From an uncultured Clostridia bacterium (GTDB lineage Bacteria > Bacillota > Clostridia > TANB77 > CAG-508), in NCBI GenBank assembly GCA_946529215.1, contig CAMMZC010000007.1, positions 1 through 64,000 on the forward strand: DNA of 64,000 nucleotides. Reading direction: 5' to 3'. The notes beneath the pieces are model-generated. The model was not told where the DNA came from. It saw only the letters and a list, made by a program, of their open reading frames with translations, and did not search any database. This document shows, one piece after another, positions 51,298-60,576 of this stretch. Position numbers and translations under genes: made by a program. Each line of letters starts with the position of its first letter. Positions within the stretch are counted from its first letter, which is position 1.

Positions 51298-51420
51298 TTT
51301 TTTAATATAAATTATTTATAAAAATTTTAATTGATTTTGCAAGTACTAGATTCCATTGCAAAATTATTAAGGAGTTTAAAATTGTTTTGTAAAAAAATTC
51401 ATTTTCAAAATACGTATAAA
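51298..51420. repeat. Diverged relative of the 180-bp hairpin element
   Basis: Upstream of murE. It keeps TTTTGCAAG, then AGATTCC and TTGCAAAATTA with TAAG, followed by TTCATTTTCAAAATACGTAT, in the same order as the elements at 54050 and 55462. The inner copy is shortened and its outer arms are eroded. Confidence 0.55.
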
Positions 51421-51542
51421 TTGTTATTTCTAATAAAAAGTGATTTTACCTAAAAAAATAAAATTTTTGGAAAATTCTCTATACAAAAAACAAATTTTGT
51501 TATATAATGATTAAAATTGGCTTTGAAAGGAATGAATATTAA

Positions 51543-53015
51543 ATGTTTCTCAAAAATATGTTAGTTGGAATAGAAGGATTAAAAGCTAAAGGAGATTTAG
51601 ATAAAGAAATATTAGGAATAGATAGTAATTCAAAAAATATAAAAAATGGATTTATGTTTGTGGCTATAAAAGGTTTTAGTGTGGATGGGCATAAATTTAT
51701 AGAGGAAGCAATTAAAAATGGAGCAATTGTTATTGTAGTAGAAGAGGGATTTGATATAAAATCAATTAAGTTTTCAGAAAATATTACAATTATAGTAGCA
51801 AAAAACACAAGGGAATTTTTAGCAATATCTGCAAGCAACTTTTATGATAATCCATCAAGCAAATTTAAACTTATAGGAATTACAGGAACAAAAGGAAAAA
51901 CAACAACAACTTTTATGATTAAAGAAATATTAGAAAAAGCTGGAAAAAAAGTAGGTTTAATAGGAACAATTGCAATTTATATTAATGGTGAAAAAATAAA
52001 GGATAGTGATAGAACAACACCAGAAAGTTTAGAGTTACAACAATTATTTGCCAAAATGGCACAAGAAGGTGTTGAATACGTTATAATGGAAGTTTCTTCA
52101 CAGAGCCTAAAGTTACACAGAGTTGATGGATGTGAATTTGATTTTGTTGCATTTACAAACTTTTCAGAAGATCATATAAGTGCTAAAGAACATCCAAATA
52201 TAAAAGATTATTTTGAATCTAAAATGAAATTATTTAAAATGTGTCAAACAGGGTTTGTAAATATAGATGATTTACAAGGGGCAAAAATTCCTAATATGTT
52301 TCCAAAAAGTGAAATAACTAGATATGGAATAGATAATTCAGGAGATTTTTTAGCAAAAGATATCACAATAACAAATTCTTATGTTGATTTTAAAGTAAAA
52401 CTTACAGATAGAAATGATAGAGTGAAAGTAGATATTCCAGGTAGATTTACAGTATATAATGCATTACTTGCAATAGCTATTTGCAAAAAGATTGGAATAG
52501 ATGCAGAAGTTATAAAACAAGCTTTATTAAATGTAAAGGTTCCAGGAAGATCAGAAATGGTAGATAATAAGCTAGAAATACCAATTATGATAGATTATGC
52601 ACATTCACCTGAAAGTTTACAAAACATTTTAAAAGCTGTAAAAAGTTATACAAGAGGTAGAGTAATTTCAGTATTTGGATGTGGTGGAGATAGGGATTCT
52701 CATAAAAGACCTATTATGGGAGAAATTTCAGGAAAAATTGCAGATTATACTATAATTACATCAGACAATCCTAGAACTGAAGATCCAAAAATAATAGTAG
52801 ACCAGATAGAGGAAGGAATAAAAAAGACAAAAGGAAAATATGAGGTTATTATAGATAGAAAAGAAGCAATAGAAAAAGCTATTAAAATGGCAAATAAAAC
52901 TGATATAATTGTTTTGGCAGGAAAAGGTCATGAACCATATCAAGAAATAAATGGAAAAAAATTTGATTTTGATGAAAGAAAGATTGTTAAAGAAATTATT
53001 AACCAAAAAAGTTAG
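51543..53015 (+). CDS. murE: UDP-MurNAc-tripeptide synthetase (meso-DAP adding)
   Basis: A 490-residue Mur ligase that adds the third residue of the peptidoglycan stem. The ATP site GTKGKTTT begins near residue 115; SSQSLKLHRVDGCEFD and FTNFSEDHIS are family motifs. DNPR at about residues 408-411 is the signature for meso-diaminopimelate rather than lysine, which agrees with dapA at the end of the window. AAAGGAATG precedes the ATG. It starts a cell-wall cluster in which mraY follows 32 nt later; murF is missing. Confidence 0.96.
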   Translation: MFLKNMLVGIEGLKAKGDLDKEILGIDSNSKNIKNGFMFVAIKGFSVDGHKFIEEAIKNGAIVIVVEEGFDIKSIKFSENITIIVAKNTREFLAISASNFYDNPSSKFKLIGITGTKGKTTTTFMIKEILEKAGKKVGLIGTIAIYINGEKIKDSDRTTPESLELQQLFAKMAQEGVEYVIMEVSSQSLKLHRVDGCEFDFVAFTNFSEDHISAKEHPNIKDYFESKMKLFKMCQTGFVNIDDLQGAKIPNMFPKSEITRYGIDNSGDFLAKDITITNSYVDFKVKLTDRNDRVKVDIPGRFTVYNALLAIAICKKIGIDAEVIKQALLNVKVPGRSEMVDNKLEIPIMIDYAHSPESLQNILKAVKSYTRGRVISVFGCGGDRDSHKRPIMGEISGKIADYTIITSDNPRTEDPKIIVDQIEEGIKKTKGKYEVIIDRKEAIEKAIKMANKTDIIVLAGKGHEPYQEINGKKFDFDERKIVKEIINQKS

Positions 53016-53047
53016 AACTCAATTACTAAAAGAAATGAGAGGATAAA

Positions 53048-54031
53048 ATGAATTTTCAAATGATAATGATTATAGTATCTTTTTTCTTAACATTGATACT
53101 TAGTCTTATAATTATACCGATTTTAAAAAGAATAAAAGTGGGGCAAATAGAAAGAGATGATGGACCTGAGACGCATTTATATAAACAGGGTACGCCTACT
53201 ATGGGTGGAATTATTTTTATGATTTCAATAATTCTTTGCACTACAGGAGTATATGGGATTTTATATATTGTTGGAAACTTAGATATTGCTCAAAATCTGC
53301 TCCCAATGCTGTGTTTAACAATAGGATTTGGAATTATTGGATTTATAGATGATTTTAAAAAATTAGTTTTAAAAAATACAAAAGGATTAAAGCCTAGCTA
53401 CAAGATGTTTGGATTACTTTTGATTTCAATTGCATATTCATTTTTTATAATAAGATTTTGCAATATTGGAACAGAGACATATATACCATTTATAAAAATG
53501 TATATAAAATTACCATTAGGTGTTTATTTTTTATTTGCAATTTTAGTAATACTTGCTACTACAAATGCTGTTAATTTAACTGATGGAATAGATGGCTTAT
53601 CTTCAAGTGTTTCTGCAATAGTAATTGCAGCATTAACGGCAATAGCTATTATGAAAAATATAACAGAGGTCACAATTTTTGGGAGCATTGTAATAGGTTC
53701 TGTACTTGGATTTTTAATGTTTAATTTACATCCAGCTAGAGTTTTTATGGGAGATACAGGTTCACTATTTTTAGGTGGAGTTATTTCAAGTATAGCGCTT
53801 TACTTAAAAATGCCATTATTACTTTTAATAATAGCATTAATACCAATTTTAGAAACGCTTTCTGTAATAATACAAGTAGCATATTTTAAAGCAACTGGAG
53901 GAAAAAGATTTTTCAAAATGTCTCCATTACATCATCATTTTGAGCTATCAGGTTGGAGCGAAAATAAGGTAGTAATGGTATTTTCTGTGGTTACTTTGTT
54001 AGTTTGTGTTATAGGAATTTTTGCAGTATAA
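53048..54031 (+). CDS. mraY: Phospho-N-acetylmuramoyl-pentapeptide-transferase
   Basis: A 327-residue membrane enzyme with about ten helices that makes lipid I. GPETHLYKQGTPTMGGIIFM, FGIIGFIDDFKK (Asp-Asp pair), NLTDGIDGLSS and MSPLHHHFELSGWSE are the catalytic and nucleotide-binding motifs. Length is typical. AGAGGAT precedes the ATG. The next gene would normally be murD; instead a 180-bp hairpin element follows and then ftsW. Confidence 0.96.
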   Translation: MNFQMIMIIVSFFLTLILSLIIIPILKRIKVGQIERDDGPETHLYKQGTPTMGGIIFMISIILCTTGVYGILYIVGNLDIAQNLLPMLCLTIGFGIIGFIDDFKKLVLKNTKGLKPSYKMFGLLLISIAYSFFIIRFCNIGTETYIPFIKMYIKLPLGVYFLFAILVILATTNAVNLTDGIDGLSSSVSAIVIAALTAIAIMKNITEVTIFGSIVIGSVLGFLMFNLHPARVFMGDTGSLFLGGVISSIALYLKMPLLLLIIALIPILETLSVIIQVAYFKATGGKRFFKMSPLHHHFELSGWSENKVVMVFSVVTLLVCVIGIFAV

Positions 54032-54049
54032 TTTATATATTTTTTTAAA

Positions 54050-54229
54050 ATTGAATATATAAGTATTTTTCAAATAATTTTAAGTAACTCTAATTTAACA
54101 CCAAAAAATTCTAATTAATTTTGCAAGCACCCTAAAAAAATTTTGTTTTTAGATTCCCTTGCAAAATTACTAAGAATTTTTAAGTTATTGAGTTAATTAA
54201 ATTATTTTCAAAATACTTATATATTCAAT
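54050..54229. repeat. 180-bp hairpin element, copy A (MITE-like)
   Basis: The ends are inverted repeats of about 31 bp: ATTGAATATATAAGTATTTT at the left, AAAATACTTATATATTCAAT at the right. An inner pair TTTTGCAAG/CTTGCAAAA flanks CACCC...ATTCC. Nearly the whole element folds as one imperfect hairpin. It fills the mraY-ftsW gap and is about 97% identical to copy B at 55462. Confidence 0.85.
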
Positions 54230-54279
54230 ATACTAAATGTAAATATGATTAATAGAATGCAAGAGAGGAGGCCGTAATT

Positions 54280-55437
54280 TTGGCAAAACAAAAAGTTAAA
54301 AAAAACAATAATTCAAATCAGATAAGTTCAGTTTTTTTAAATAATCCGATAGATTATACATTGTTAATAACAGTATTATTATTGCTTTCAATGGGATTAA
54401 TTATGGTTCTTTCTGCAAGTTCACCTACAGCTCTTTCAGAGGGAAGGAGTAGTTATGCATATTTTATAAGGCAAGCACTATTTGCAGGAATAGGAATAGT
54501 TGCAATGATAGTAATTTCAAAAATAGACTATAGAATTTATAAAAAATTCTACTTAATAGCATACATTGCTTCAGTTTTACTTCTTGTTGCTGTTATGGTA
54601 ATTGGAAAAGAAGCAAATGGTGCAAAAAGATGGATATATATTACAAAAAGTTTGTCTTTTCAACCATCAGAATTTGTAAAATTATTTATGATAATTTTTT
54701 ATGCAACAGTTTTAACAAAAAATAAAGATAATTTAAAAGGCTTTTTTAGTGGTTGGGTTAAGCATTTAATAATGTTAGTTCCTATAATAGGATTACTAGT
54801 AATTGAACCACATTTAAGTGCTTCAATTGTAATAATTGGGATATGTATGATAATGATGTTTTTAGCTGGTTGTAAATTGTGGCAAATTGTTGTGCCGGGA
54901 GTCACATTAGGGATTCCAGGGCTAATTATAGGAATTATTAAAATCCCAAAATTTGCACATGCTTTAAAAAGAATTACAACATTTATAAATCCTTGGGAAG
55001 ACAAATTAGGAGCTGGCTGGCAAGTTACTCAAAGTTTATATGCAATAGGTTCAGGAGGAATTTTTGGCCTAGGATTAGGTCAAAGTAAACAAAAATATTT
55101 GTATTTACCTGAACCACAAAATGATTTTATATTTTCTGTTATGGCAGAAGAATTAGGATTTGTAGGTTGTGTATTTGTAATAATTCTTTTTGCAATTTTA
55201 ATTTGGCGAGGAATTTTAGTAGCAATGAAAGCGCCAGATATGTTTGGAAGTCTTTTAGCGGTTGGAATTACATCACTTATTGGAATTCAAGCAATAATAA
55301 ATATAGCAGTTGTTACATCTTCTATGCCTGCAACAGGAATGCCTTTACCATTTTTTAGCTATGGTGGAACAGCACTTTTTATTTTGCTTTGTGAAGTGGG
55401 AATTTTACTAAATGTGTCTAGGGCAGGAAATAAGTAA
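54280..55437 (+). CDS. ftsW: FtsW/RodA/SpoVE family cell-division glycosyltransferase
   Basis: A 385-residue SEDS polymerase with ten helices that polymerises glycan strands from lipid II with a partner penicillin-binding protein. LLLLSMGLIMVLSASSPTAL, KRWIYITKSLSFQPSEFVK, LIEPHLSASIVIIGI-like segment (VIEPHLSASIV) with the catalytic Asp region, and SMPATGMPLPFFSYGGTALF are family motifs. The start is a TTG at 54280 with GAGGAGG nine nt upstream; no ATG is available. Position between mraY and murG suggests FtsW, though a SpoVE role is possible. Confidence 0.92.
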   Translation: MAKQKVKKNNNSNQISSVFLNNPIDYTLLITVLLLLSMGLIMVLSASSPTALSEGRSSYAYFIRQALFAGIGIVAMIVISKIDYRIYKKFYLIAYIASVLLLVAVMVIGKEANGAKRWIYITKSLSFQPSEFVKLFMIIFYATVLTKNKDNLKGFFSGWVKHLIMLVPIIGLLVIEPHLSASIVIIGICMIMMFLAGCKLWQIVVPGVTLGIPGLIIGIIKIPKFAHALKRITTFINPWEDKLGAGWQVTQSLYAIGSGGIFGLGLGQSKQKYLYLPEPQNDFIFSVMAEELGFVGCVFVIILFAILIWRGILVAMKAPDMFGSLLAVGITSLIGIQAIINIAVVTSSMPATGMPLPFFSYGGTALFILLCEVGILLNVSRAGNK

Positions 55438-55461
55438 GATATTCGCTTATTATAAATATCA

Positions 55462-55641
55462 ATTGAATATATAAATATTTTTCAAATAATCTTAAGTAAC
55501 TTTAATTTAACACAAAAAAATTCTAATTAATTTTGCAAGCACCCTAAAAAAATTTTGTTTTTAGATTCCCTTGCAAAATTACTAAGATTTTTTAAGTTAT
55601 TGAGTTAATTAAATTATTTTCAAAATATTTATATATTCAAT
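55462..55641. repeat. 180-bp hairpin element, copy B (MITE-like)
   Basis: Same length as copy A with about six substitutions. One is compensatory: left arm position 14 is G in A and A in B, while its partner in the right arm is C in A and T in B, so the pair is kept. It fills the ftsW-murG gap. Confidence 0.85.
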
Positions 55642-55680
55642 TATTAAATAAAAATATAGATAATTAAGAAAGGGATAATT

Positions 55681-56802
55681 ATGAGAGCTATTATAGCTGC
55701 GGCAGGGACTGGTGGACATATTAATCCAGGAATTGCGATAGCAAACAAGATTAAAGAAAATGAACCAGATTCAGAAATTATTTTTGTTGGAACAGATAGA
55801 GGTTTGGAAAATGACTTAGTTCCAAGAGCTGGTTATGAACTAAAAACAATTGATGCTTATGGATTAAGCAAAAAAATTTCGATAGATAATTTAAAAAAGC
55901 TATACAAAACATTTAAGGGAATAGGAGAGGCTAAAAAAATTGTAAAAGATTTTAAGCCAGATATCGTAATTGGAACAGGTGGGTATATTTGTGGTGCTGT
56001 TGTTCTTGCAGCAACAAAATACAAAGTACCTGTTATTTTACATGAGAGTAATGCATTTCCTGGAAAAGCTGTTCAAATGCTTGCCAAAAAAGCAAACACA
56101 ATTTTAGTTTCTTTTAAAGATGCTCAAAAAAGAATAAAAAATTGCAAAAATGTTGTGTTTACAGGTACACCTGTTAAAATTAAGAAACAAAATTATAGTT
56201 TAAGTCAAAAAGCTAAGATAATAAATGAATTAGGTTTATCTCAAACAAGACCTATTGTTCTTATATTTGGTGGAAGTCAAGGAGCACAAAAAATAAATGA
56301 AGCAATAATTGATATAATAAAAAATAAAGCAAATAAAGATTATCAAATGATTTGGGCTACAGGACCCAAACAATATGATATAATAAAACAAGAACTTGAA
56401 AAAAATAACATAAATATTGAAAAAATTGAAAATACTAAAATAGTGCCATATATATACAATATGGAAGAGGTTGAGAATATAAGTGATTTAGTTGTTGCAA
56501 GAAGTGGAGCAATGACAATAACAGAAATTTCTAATTTAGCAAAACCTTCAATTTTAATACCACTTCCAAATGTAAGTAATGATCATCAAATGTATAATGC
56601 TAAAGTTTTAGAGAATATTGGTGCAGCAAAAATTATTACAAATGATAATTTAAATGGTGAGTTACTAAATAATACGATAAAAAGTGTTGTTTTAGACAAA
56701 AAAGTTTGTGAAAATATGGGTGATAATGCTTTTAAAGTTAGCACAAATGATGTAGAAGAAAAGATTTATAATGAGATAATTAAAGCTATAAAAAATAAAT
56801 AA
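55681..56802 (+). CDS. murG: UDP-GlcNAc:lipid I N-acetylglucosaminyltransferase
   Basis: A 373-residue GT-B enzyme on the inner membrane face that turns lipid I into lipid II. The N-terminal AAGTGGHINPGIAIA is the diphosphate-binding G loop, GTGGYICGAVVLAATK and LHESNAFPGKA bind the acceptor, and IFGGSQGAQKINEAI with ARSGAMTITEI bind UDP-GlcNAc. Length is typical. AGAAAGGGA precedes the ATG. No ftsQ, ftsA or ftsZ follow. Confidence 0.96.
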   Translation: MRAIIAAAGTGGHINPGIAIANKIKENEPDSEIIFVGTDRGLENDLVPRAGYELKTIDAYGLSKKISIDNLKKLYKTFKGIGEAKKIVKDFKPDIVIGTGGYICGAVVLAATKYKVPVILHESNAFPGKAVQMLAKKANTILVSFKDAQKRIKNCKNVVFTGTPVKIKKQNYSLSQKAKIINELGLSQTRPIVLIFGGSQGAQKINEAIIDIIKNKANKDYQMIWATGPKQYDIIKQELEKNNINIEKIENTKIVPYIYNMEEVENISDLVVARSGAMTITEISNLAKPSILIPLPNVSNDHQMYNAKVLENIGAAKIITNDNLNGELLNNTIKSVVLDKKVCENMGDNAFKVSTNDVEEKIYNEIIKAIKNK

Positions 56803-56886
56803 TTATGCTTTAGTTAATTAATTATTATCAATAAAATATTAGCTTTAATAATAACAAAGTAAGACTAGTAAATGAGGAGATAGACA

Positions 56887-58218
56887 ATGAAAAAAAGTAA
56901 TAGACCTTTAATTATAATAATATTTGTATTTATTTTAGAGTTATTTGTAGTAGGTGCTTTAGGGGTTACATTTTTAAATAGGATAAATAAAATTGATGAA
57001 AAAATAAAAATAGGAGAGATTAGAGAAACAAGTCAAGTTCAAGAAGAATGTAGAGAAGTTAAAGGTGTGATAAAAAAAGAATTAGGAATTGGAATGGTTG
57101 CTTGTGCATTAAGCACAGTATTGGTTGCTATTTATCTTTCACATATGGTAATTTATCCTTTAAAAAAGATGATAGAAAGCAAAGAAAAGAAAGAAAAAGC
57201 AGAAGAAACTGAAATAAAAACAAGGTTACTTCATATGACAGAAGGAATAATAGCATTTGATATAAATGGAAAAATTGACCTTATAAACCCATCTGCTAAA
57301 TTACTTTTAAAAATTTCACCAGAAGACTATACATTTGAAGATATTTTTAATAAATTTAATTTAAGTTTAAATATGGAAAAACTAATATATTTAGAAGATT
57401 TAACATCTATGGAGCAAATAATAGAAGTAGAAGATAAAACAGTAAAAGTGTTATTTGCACCATTTAGAAATGAAGAAAACAACAAACCTGAAGGAATTAT
57501 CGCAGTTATTCAAGATATTACAGAAAGTGTGCAATTAGACAATATGAGAAAAGAATTTGTGGCAGATGTATCACATGAGCTTAAAACACCAATCACTACT
57601 ATAATGGGGTATACAGATACACTTTTGGAAGGTGATTATGATGAAGAAACACAAAGAGAGTTTTTACAAGTTGTATCTACAGAAGCAAGAAGAATGGCAA
57701 AACTTGTTACAGATTTGTTGGACTTATCAAGAATAGACAATAACAAAAAGAATACAAAAAAAGTAAATTTCGATTTAGGAGCTCTTGCAAAAGAGTGCCA
57801 AAAGAAACTTGCAATAGAAATAAAAAAGAAAAAACATCATGTAGAATGCTTAGTTACTGCAGATGTTCCGCCAGTTTATGCAGATAAAGATGATATACAA
57901 AGAGTAATTTTAAATGTTCTTTCAAATAGTATAAAATACACACCAGATGGTGGAAATATAAAAATATATGTAGGATTTGTGTATAATGATGCATATATAA
58001 AAGTTATAGATAATGGAATTGGAATTCCTGAAAGTGACTTGAATAGAATATTTGAAAGATTTTATAGAGTTGACAAATCTCGTGCTAGAGAAATGGGAGG
58101 CACAGGGCTGGGTCTTTCTATTGCTAAAGAGATTTTGGACAAGAACGGTGGAAGTATTGATATTAAGAGCGAGGTTAATAAGGGAACTGAGGTTGTAATA
58201 AAGATTCCGACGAAATAG
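56887..58218 (+). CDS. Sensor histidine kinase (PhoR/WalK-like), no adjacent regulator
   Basis: A 443-residue membrane kinase. Two helices, about residues 7-29 (LIIIIFVFILELFVVGALGV) and 62-90, enclose a short outer loop of about 35 residues. A PAS domain follows (MTEGIIAFDINGKIDLINPS to about residue 210). The phospho-acceptor is His230 in VADVSHELKTPITTIMGY; N, G1 and G2 boxes are NVLSNSIKYTPDGG, VIDNGIGIPESD and GGTGLGLSIAKEI. Domain order resembles PhoR/WalK kinases. The expected response regulator is neither upstream (murG) nor downstream (glycosyltransferase), so the kinase is an orphan here. The link with cell-wall genes suggests envelope sensing, by inference. Confidence 0.9.
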   Translation: MKKSNRPLIIIIFVFILELFVVGALGVTFLNRINKIDEKIKIGEIRETSQVQEECREVKGVIKKELGIGMVACALSTVLVAIYLSHMVIYPLKKMIESKEKKEKAEETEIKTRLLHMTEGIIAFDINGKIDLINPSAKLLLKISPEDYTFEDIFNKFNLSLNMEKLIYLEDLTSMEQIIEVEDKTVKVLFAPFRNEENNKPEGIIAVIQDITESVQLDNMRKEFVADVSHELKTPITTIMGYTDTLLEGDYDEETQREFLQVVSTEARRMAKLVTDLLDLSRIDNNKKNTKKVNFDLGALAKECQKKLAIEIKKKKHHVECLVTADVPPVYADKDDIQRVILNVLSNSIKYTPDGGNIKIYVGFVYNDAYIKVIDNGIGIPESDLNRIFERFYRVDKSRAREMGGTGLGLSIAKEILDKNGGSIDIKSEVNKGTEVVIKIPTK

Positions 58219-58314
58219 AGGAAATAATTTAACTTAAGGAATTTTATTTATTAAGCAAATTTGTGTTCATATTATAAAATTATTATTATTATACTAATAG
58301 GAATGGAGTAAATT

Positions 58315-59883
58315 ATGCCGAAAGTAAGTGTTATAATACCTAATTTTAATAGTGAAAAATATATTAAAGAAGCAATTAAAAGTGTTCAAAATCAATCATT
58401 AAAAGATATTGAAATTATAATAATTGATGATTGTTCTACTGATGATAGTTTAAATATTATACAAAATATAGCAAAATCTGATTCACGAATAAAGATTATA
58501 CAAAATCAAAAAAAATTAGGAGCTGGACTTTCAAGAAATGCTGGATTAGACATTGCTACTGGTGAATTCATAAAGTTTTTAGATTCGGATGATACAATGG
58601 ATTTTGATGTATTAGAAACAATGTATAATATTGCACAAGAGACTAAAAAAGATATTGTATGTGGCTATATGCAACATGTAAATTCTGATGGCAACGTAAG
58701 AAATTATGATCCTTTTTTTTACAAAAAATCTTCTATGTTTAATGGAAAAATAATAATTCCAGATGATACGCCTGATTTAACTCCATTTAACATTGTTGGA
58801 ATTGGAGATGCTTTATATAGTAGGCATTTATTTGATGATATAAAATTCCCTGCATTAAAATGGGAAGACTTTGCTACTATTCCAATAATAAAACATAGTG
58901 CGGGTGAAATGGCGTATATTGATAAAGCTGTATATAATTATAAAATACATGAGAATAGTACGACAGCAACTGATTTAAAAAAGAAAACTCCTAGAATAGC
59001 AGATATCGTAAAATGTAGCGATATTTTAAGAGAAAAAATGCCTACACAACATCAAGATAGAACAGATTATTTGGAATTTAATCATGTTTTATCAAGAGCT
59101 TTAGATGTAGCTGCTTGGAGTGATTGTTCAAGAACAGAAAAAGAAAAAATAATTAGTGCATTATATCGAATTGTAGAAATAGATATTCCTAAACCTACAC
59201 AGAACATATTTATGTTGCGTCGTACACCGCTTTTAAATAGAATAAATGCTGCATTAAGTACTATACAAAAGGAGAATTTTTCAATCGAAGATGTCTTAAG
59301 CCAAATTCGTATTTTTAAAAATGAACCTATAAATTTAAATGCTGCAGTAAATAATTATAATTCATTAATGGATATTTATAATAAGATTGTAGAACATTGT
59401 GAATTATTATATAAAAATAAAACATCTTCATCAAAAGAAAAAGTAGAATTTGTTTACCAATCAGAAGGAAAAATAGTACAATGCACAAGGGAACAGTTTG
59501 AAGATAAATTGCTTGAAGAAGGATTAGATTTTTATCGAGAATTACAAATTTCAAAAATATATTCTGACGAACAAAAAGATTTAATTTTAAATCTTTTTAG
59601 TACTGCTTTTTCTTATTTAATTCCTCAAATAGATAAACTCTTAATTGTACCACGTTATAGAAAAATTAATACATATTTAAGACCAGAGTATGAATCTATG
59701 ACAAAAGAAGAATGTATGAAAAGCATAGATGATGTAGTACATAGTAAAGAATTTCAAACATACCCTATGTCTAGAATGGCATCTCATTGTATTGAACATA
59801 TTACAACACCTTTAATATCGGCTTATCAGAATTTTATAAATATTGTTAGCAGATTCAGAACAGGAGGCTCAGATGGACGATAA
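58315..59883 (+). CDS. Family 2 glycosyltransferase with helical C-terminal extension
   Basis: A 522-residue protein. Residues 1-210 form a GT-A domain: VSVIIPNFNSEKYIKEAIKS, IIIDDCSTDDSLNIIQ and FIKFLDSDDTMDFDVL (metal site DSDD), with LKWEDFATIPII as the acceptor-side Glu/Asp. The remaining 300 residues are mostly helical and not recognised. The end overlaps the next small gene by 11 nt, a sign of translational coupling. It probably acts on a surface polysaccharide; acceptor unknown. Confidence 0.8.
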   Translation: MPKVSVIIPNFNSEKYIKEAIKSVQNQSLKDIEIIIIDDCSTDDSLNIIQNIAKSDSRIKIIQNQKKLGAGLSRNAGLDIATGEFIKFLDSDDTMDFDVLETMYNIAQETKKDIVCGYMQHVNSDGNVRNYDPFFYKKSSMFNGKIIIPDDTPDLTPFNIVGIGDALYSRHLFDDIKFPALKWEDFATIPIIKHSAGEMAYIDKAVYNYKIHENSTTATDLKKKTPRIADIVKCSDILREKMPTQHQDRTDYLEFNHVLSRALDVAAWSDCSRTEKEKIISALYRIVEIDIPKPTQNIFMLRRTPLLNRINAALSTIQKENFSIEDVLSQIRIFKNEPINLNAAVNNYNSLMDIYNKIVEHCELLYKNKTSSSKEKVEFVYQSEGKIVQCTREQFEDKLLEEGLDFYRELQISKIYSDEQKDLILNLFSTAFSYLIPQIDKLLIVPRYRKINTYLRPEYESMTKEECMKSIDDVVHSKEFQTYPMSRMASHCIEHITTPLISAYQNFINIVSRFRTGGSDGR

Positions 59884-60259
59884 ATATAATTTAGCATGTA
59901 CTGAAATTTTAGAAGTATTAAAATATCTTCCACAAGAAGATTTAAAAAAAATACCTCAGAAAGAAATAGATTTCTTTGAAAAAAATAAAGATAAAAATTA
60001 TGTATTTAAATTTAATGAGAATCTTTCTTTCGAAGAACAATCACTACTTCCAGAAACACAAGCTATAATTGTAAAATTATATAAAGATTATTTTTATTCT
60101 AATAAAACAGAAAAAGAAAATATTGAAGCAAATAATACTAATATTGAGTATAAGTTTAAACATATAGCAAATACAAAAAATGAGCTTGCTGTACACAATG
60201 ATAAAAAGAAATGGTATGATGTAATATTAAATGCATTTAAAAGAAATAGTTATAAATAA
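59873..60259 (+). CDS. Hypothetical protein coupled to a glycosyltransferase gene
   Basis: A 128-residue soluble protein, helical at both ends. LACTEILEVLKYLPQEDLKK then IPQKEIDFFEKNKDKNYVFK and LSFEEQSLLPETQAIIVKLY form a compact charged domain; the tail is Lys/Asn-rich. ATG 59873 follows AGGAGG and overlaps the preceding stop by 11 nt. I recall similar short proteins next to surface-glycan genes in gut Clostridia but know no function. Possibly a partner of the enzyme before it. Confidence 0.65.
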   Translation: MDDKYNLACTEILEVLKYLPQEDLKKIPQKEIDFFEKNKDKNYVFKFNENLSFEEQSLLPETQAIIVKLYKDYFYSNKTEKENIEANNTNIEYKFKHIANTKNELAVHNDKKKWYDVILNAFKRNSYK

Positions 60260-60265
60260 AAATAC

Positions 60266-60290
60266 AGGTTAGAAATTTGATTTCTAACCT
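60266..60290. terminator. Bidirectional hairpin between the small gene and tRNA-Leu
   Basis: AGGTTAGAAAT (60266-60276) and ATTTCTAACCT (60280-60290), an 11-bp perfect stem with a 3-nt loop. Confidence 0.85.
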
Positions 60291-60297
60291 GATATTT

Positions 60298-60386
60298 TGG
60301 TGCAGATGGCCGGAATCGAACCGGCACGGTGTTTAACCACCGCAGGATTTTAAGTCCTGTGCGTCTGCCAGTTCCGCCACATCTGC
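60298..60386 (-). tRNA. tRNA-Leu (anticodon TAA), CCA encoded
   Basis: On the minus strand it begins GCAGATGTGGCGGAACTGGC. The acceptor GCAGATG pairs with CATCTGC; the anticodon stem CAGGA/TCCTG holds the loop CTTAAAA with TAA; a long variable arm CGGTGGTTAAACACCG marks a class II leucine tRNA; the T-arm is GCCGG-TTCGATT-CCGGC. The terminal CCA is encoded. Confidence 0.97.
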
Positions 60387-60511
60387 ATTTATACTGGCAT
60401 TTGTCCTAACGACAATAACTATTATACAATTAAAAAATTGATTTGTCAATAGAAAATCGAAAAAAAAATTTGTAAAATTTTTTAAAAAATAAAAAAAACA
60501 CAAAATTTTGT

Positions 60512-60540
60512 TTGACATTTTTGGCATGTTGTGATATTAT
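60512..60540 (+). promoter_or_regulatory. Promoter of lexA
   Basis: TTGACA (60512-60517), a 17-nt spacer and TATTAT (60535-60540). No GAAC-N4-GTTC SOS box is visible next to it. Confidence 0.8.
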
Positions 60541-60576
60541 AGATTAAAATTAATAAAAGGAAGGAAAGTGTAAAAT

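Noticed and set aside
60480..60576. LexA-binding SOS box upstream of lexA
   Set aside because: No GAAC-N4-GTTC or close variant is present near the promoter.
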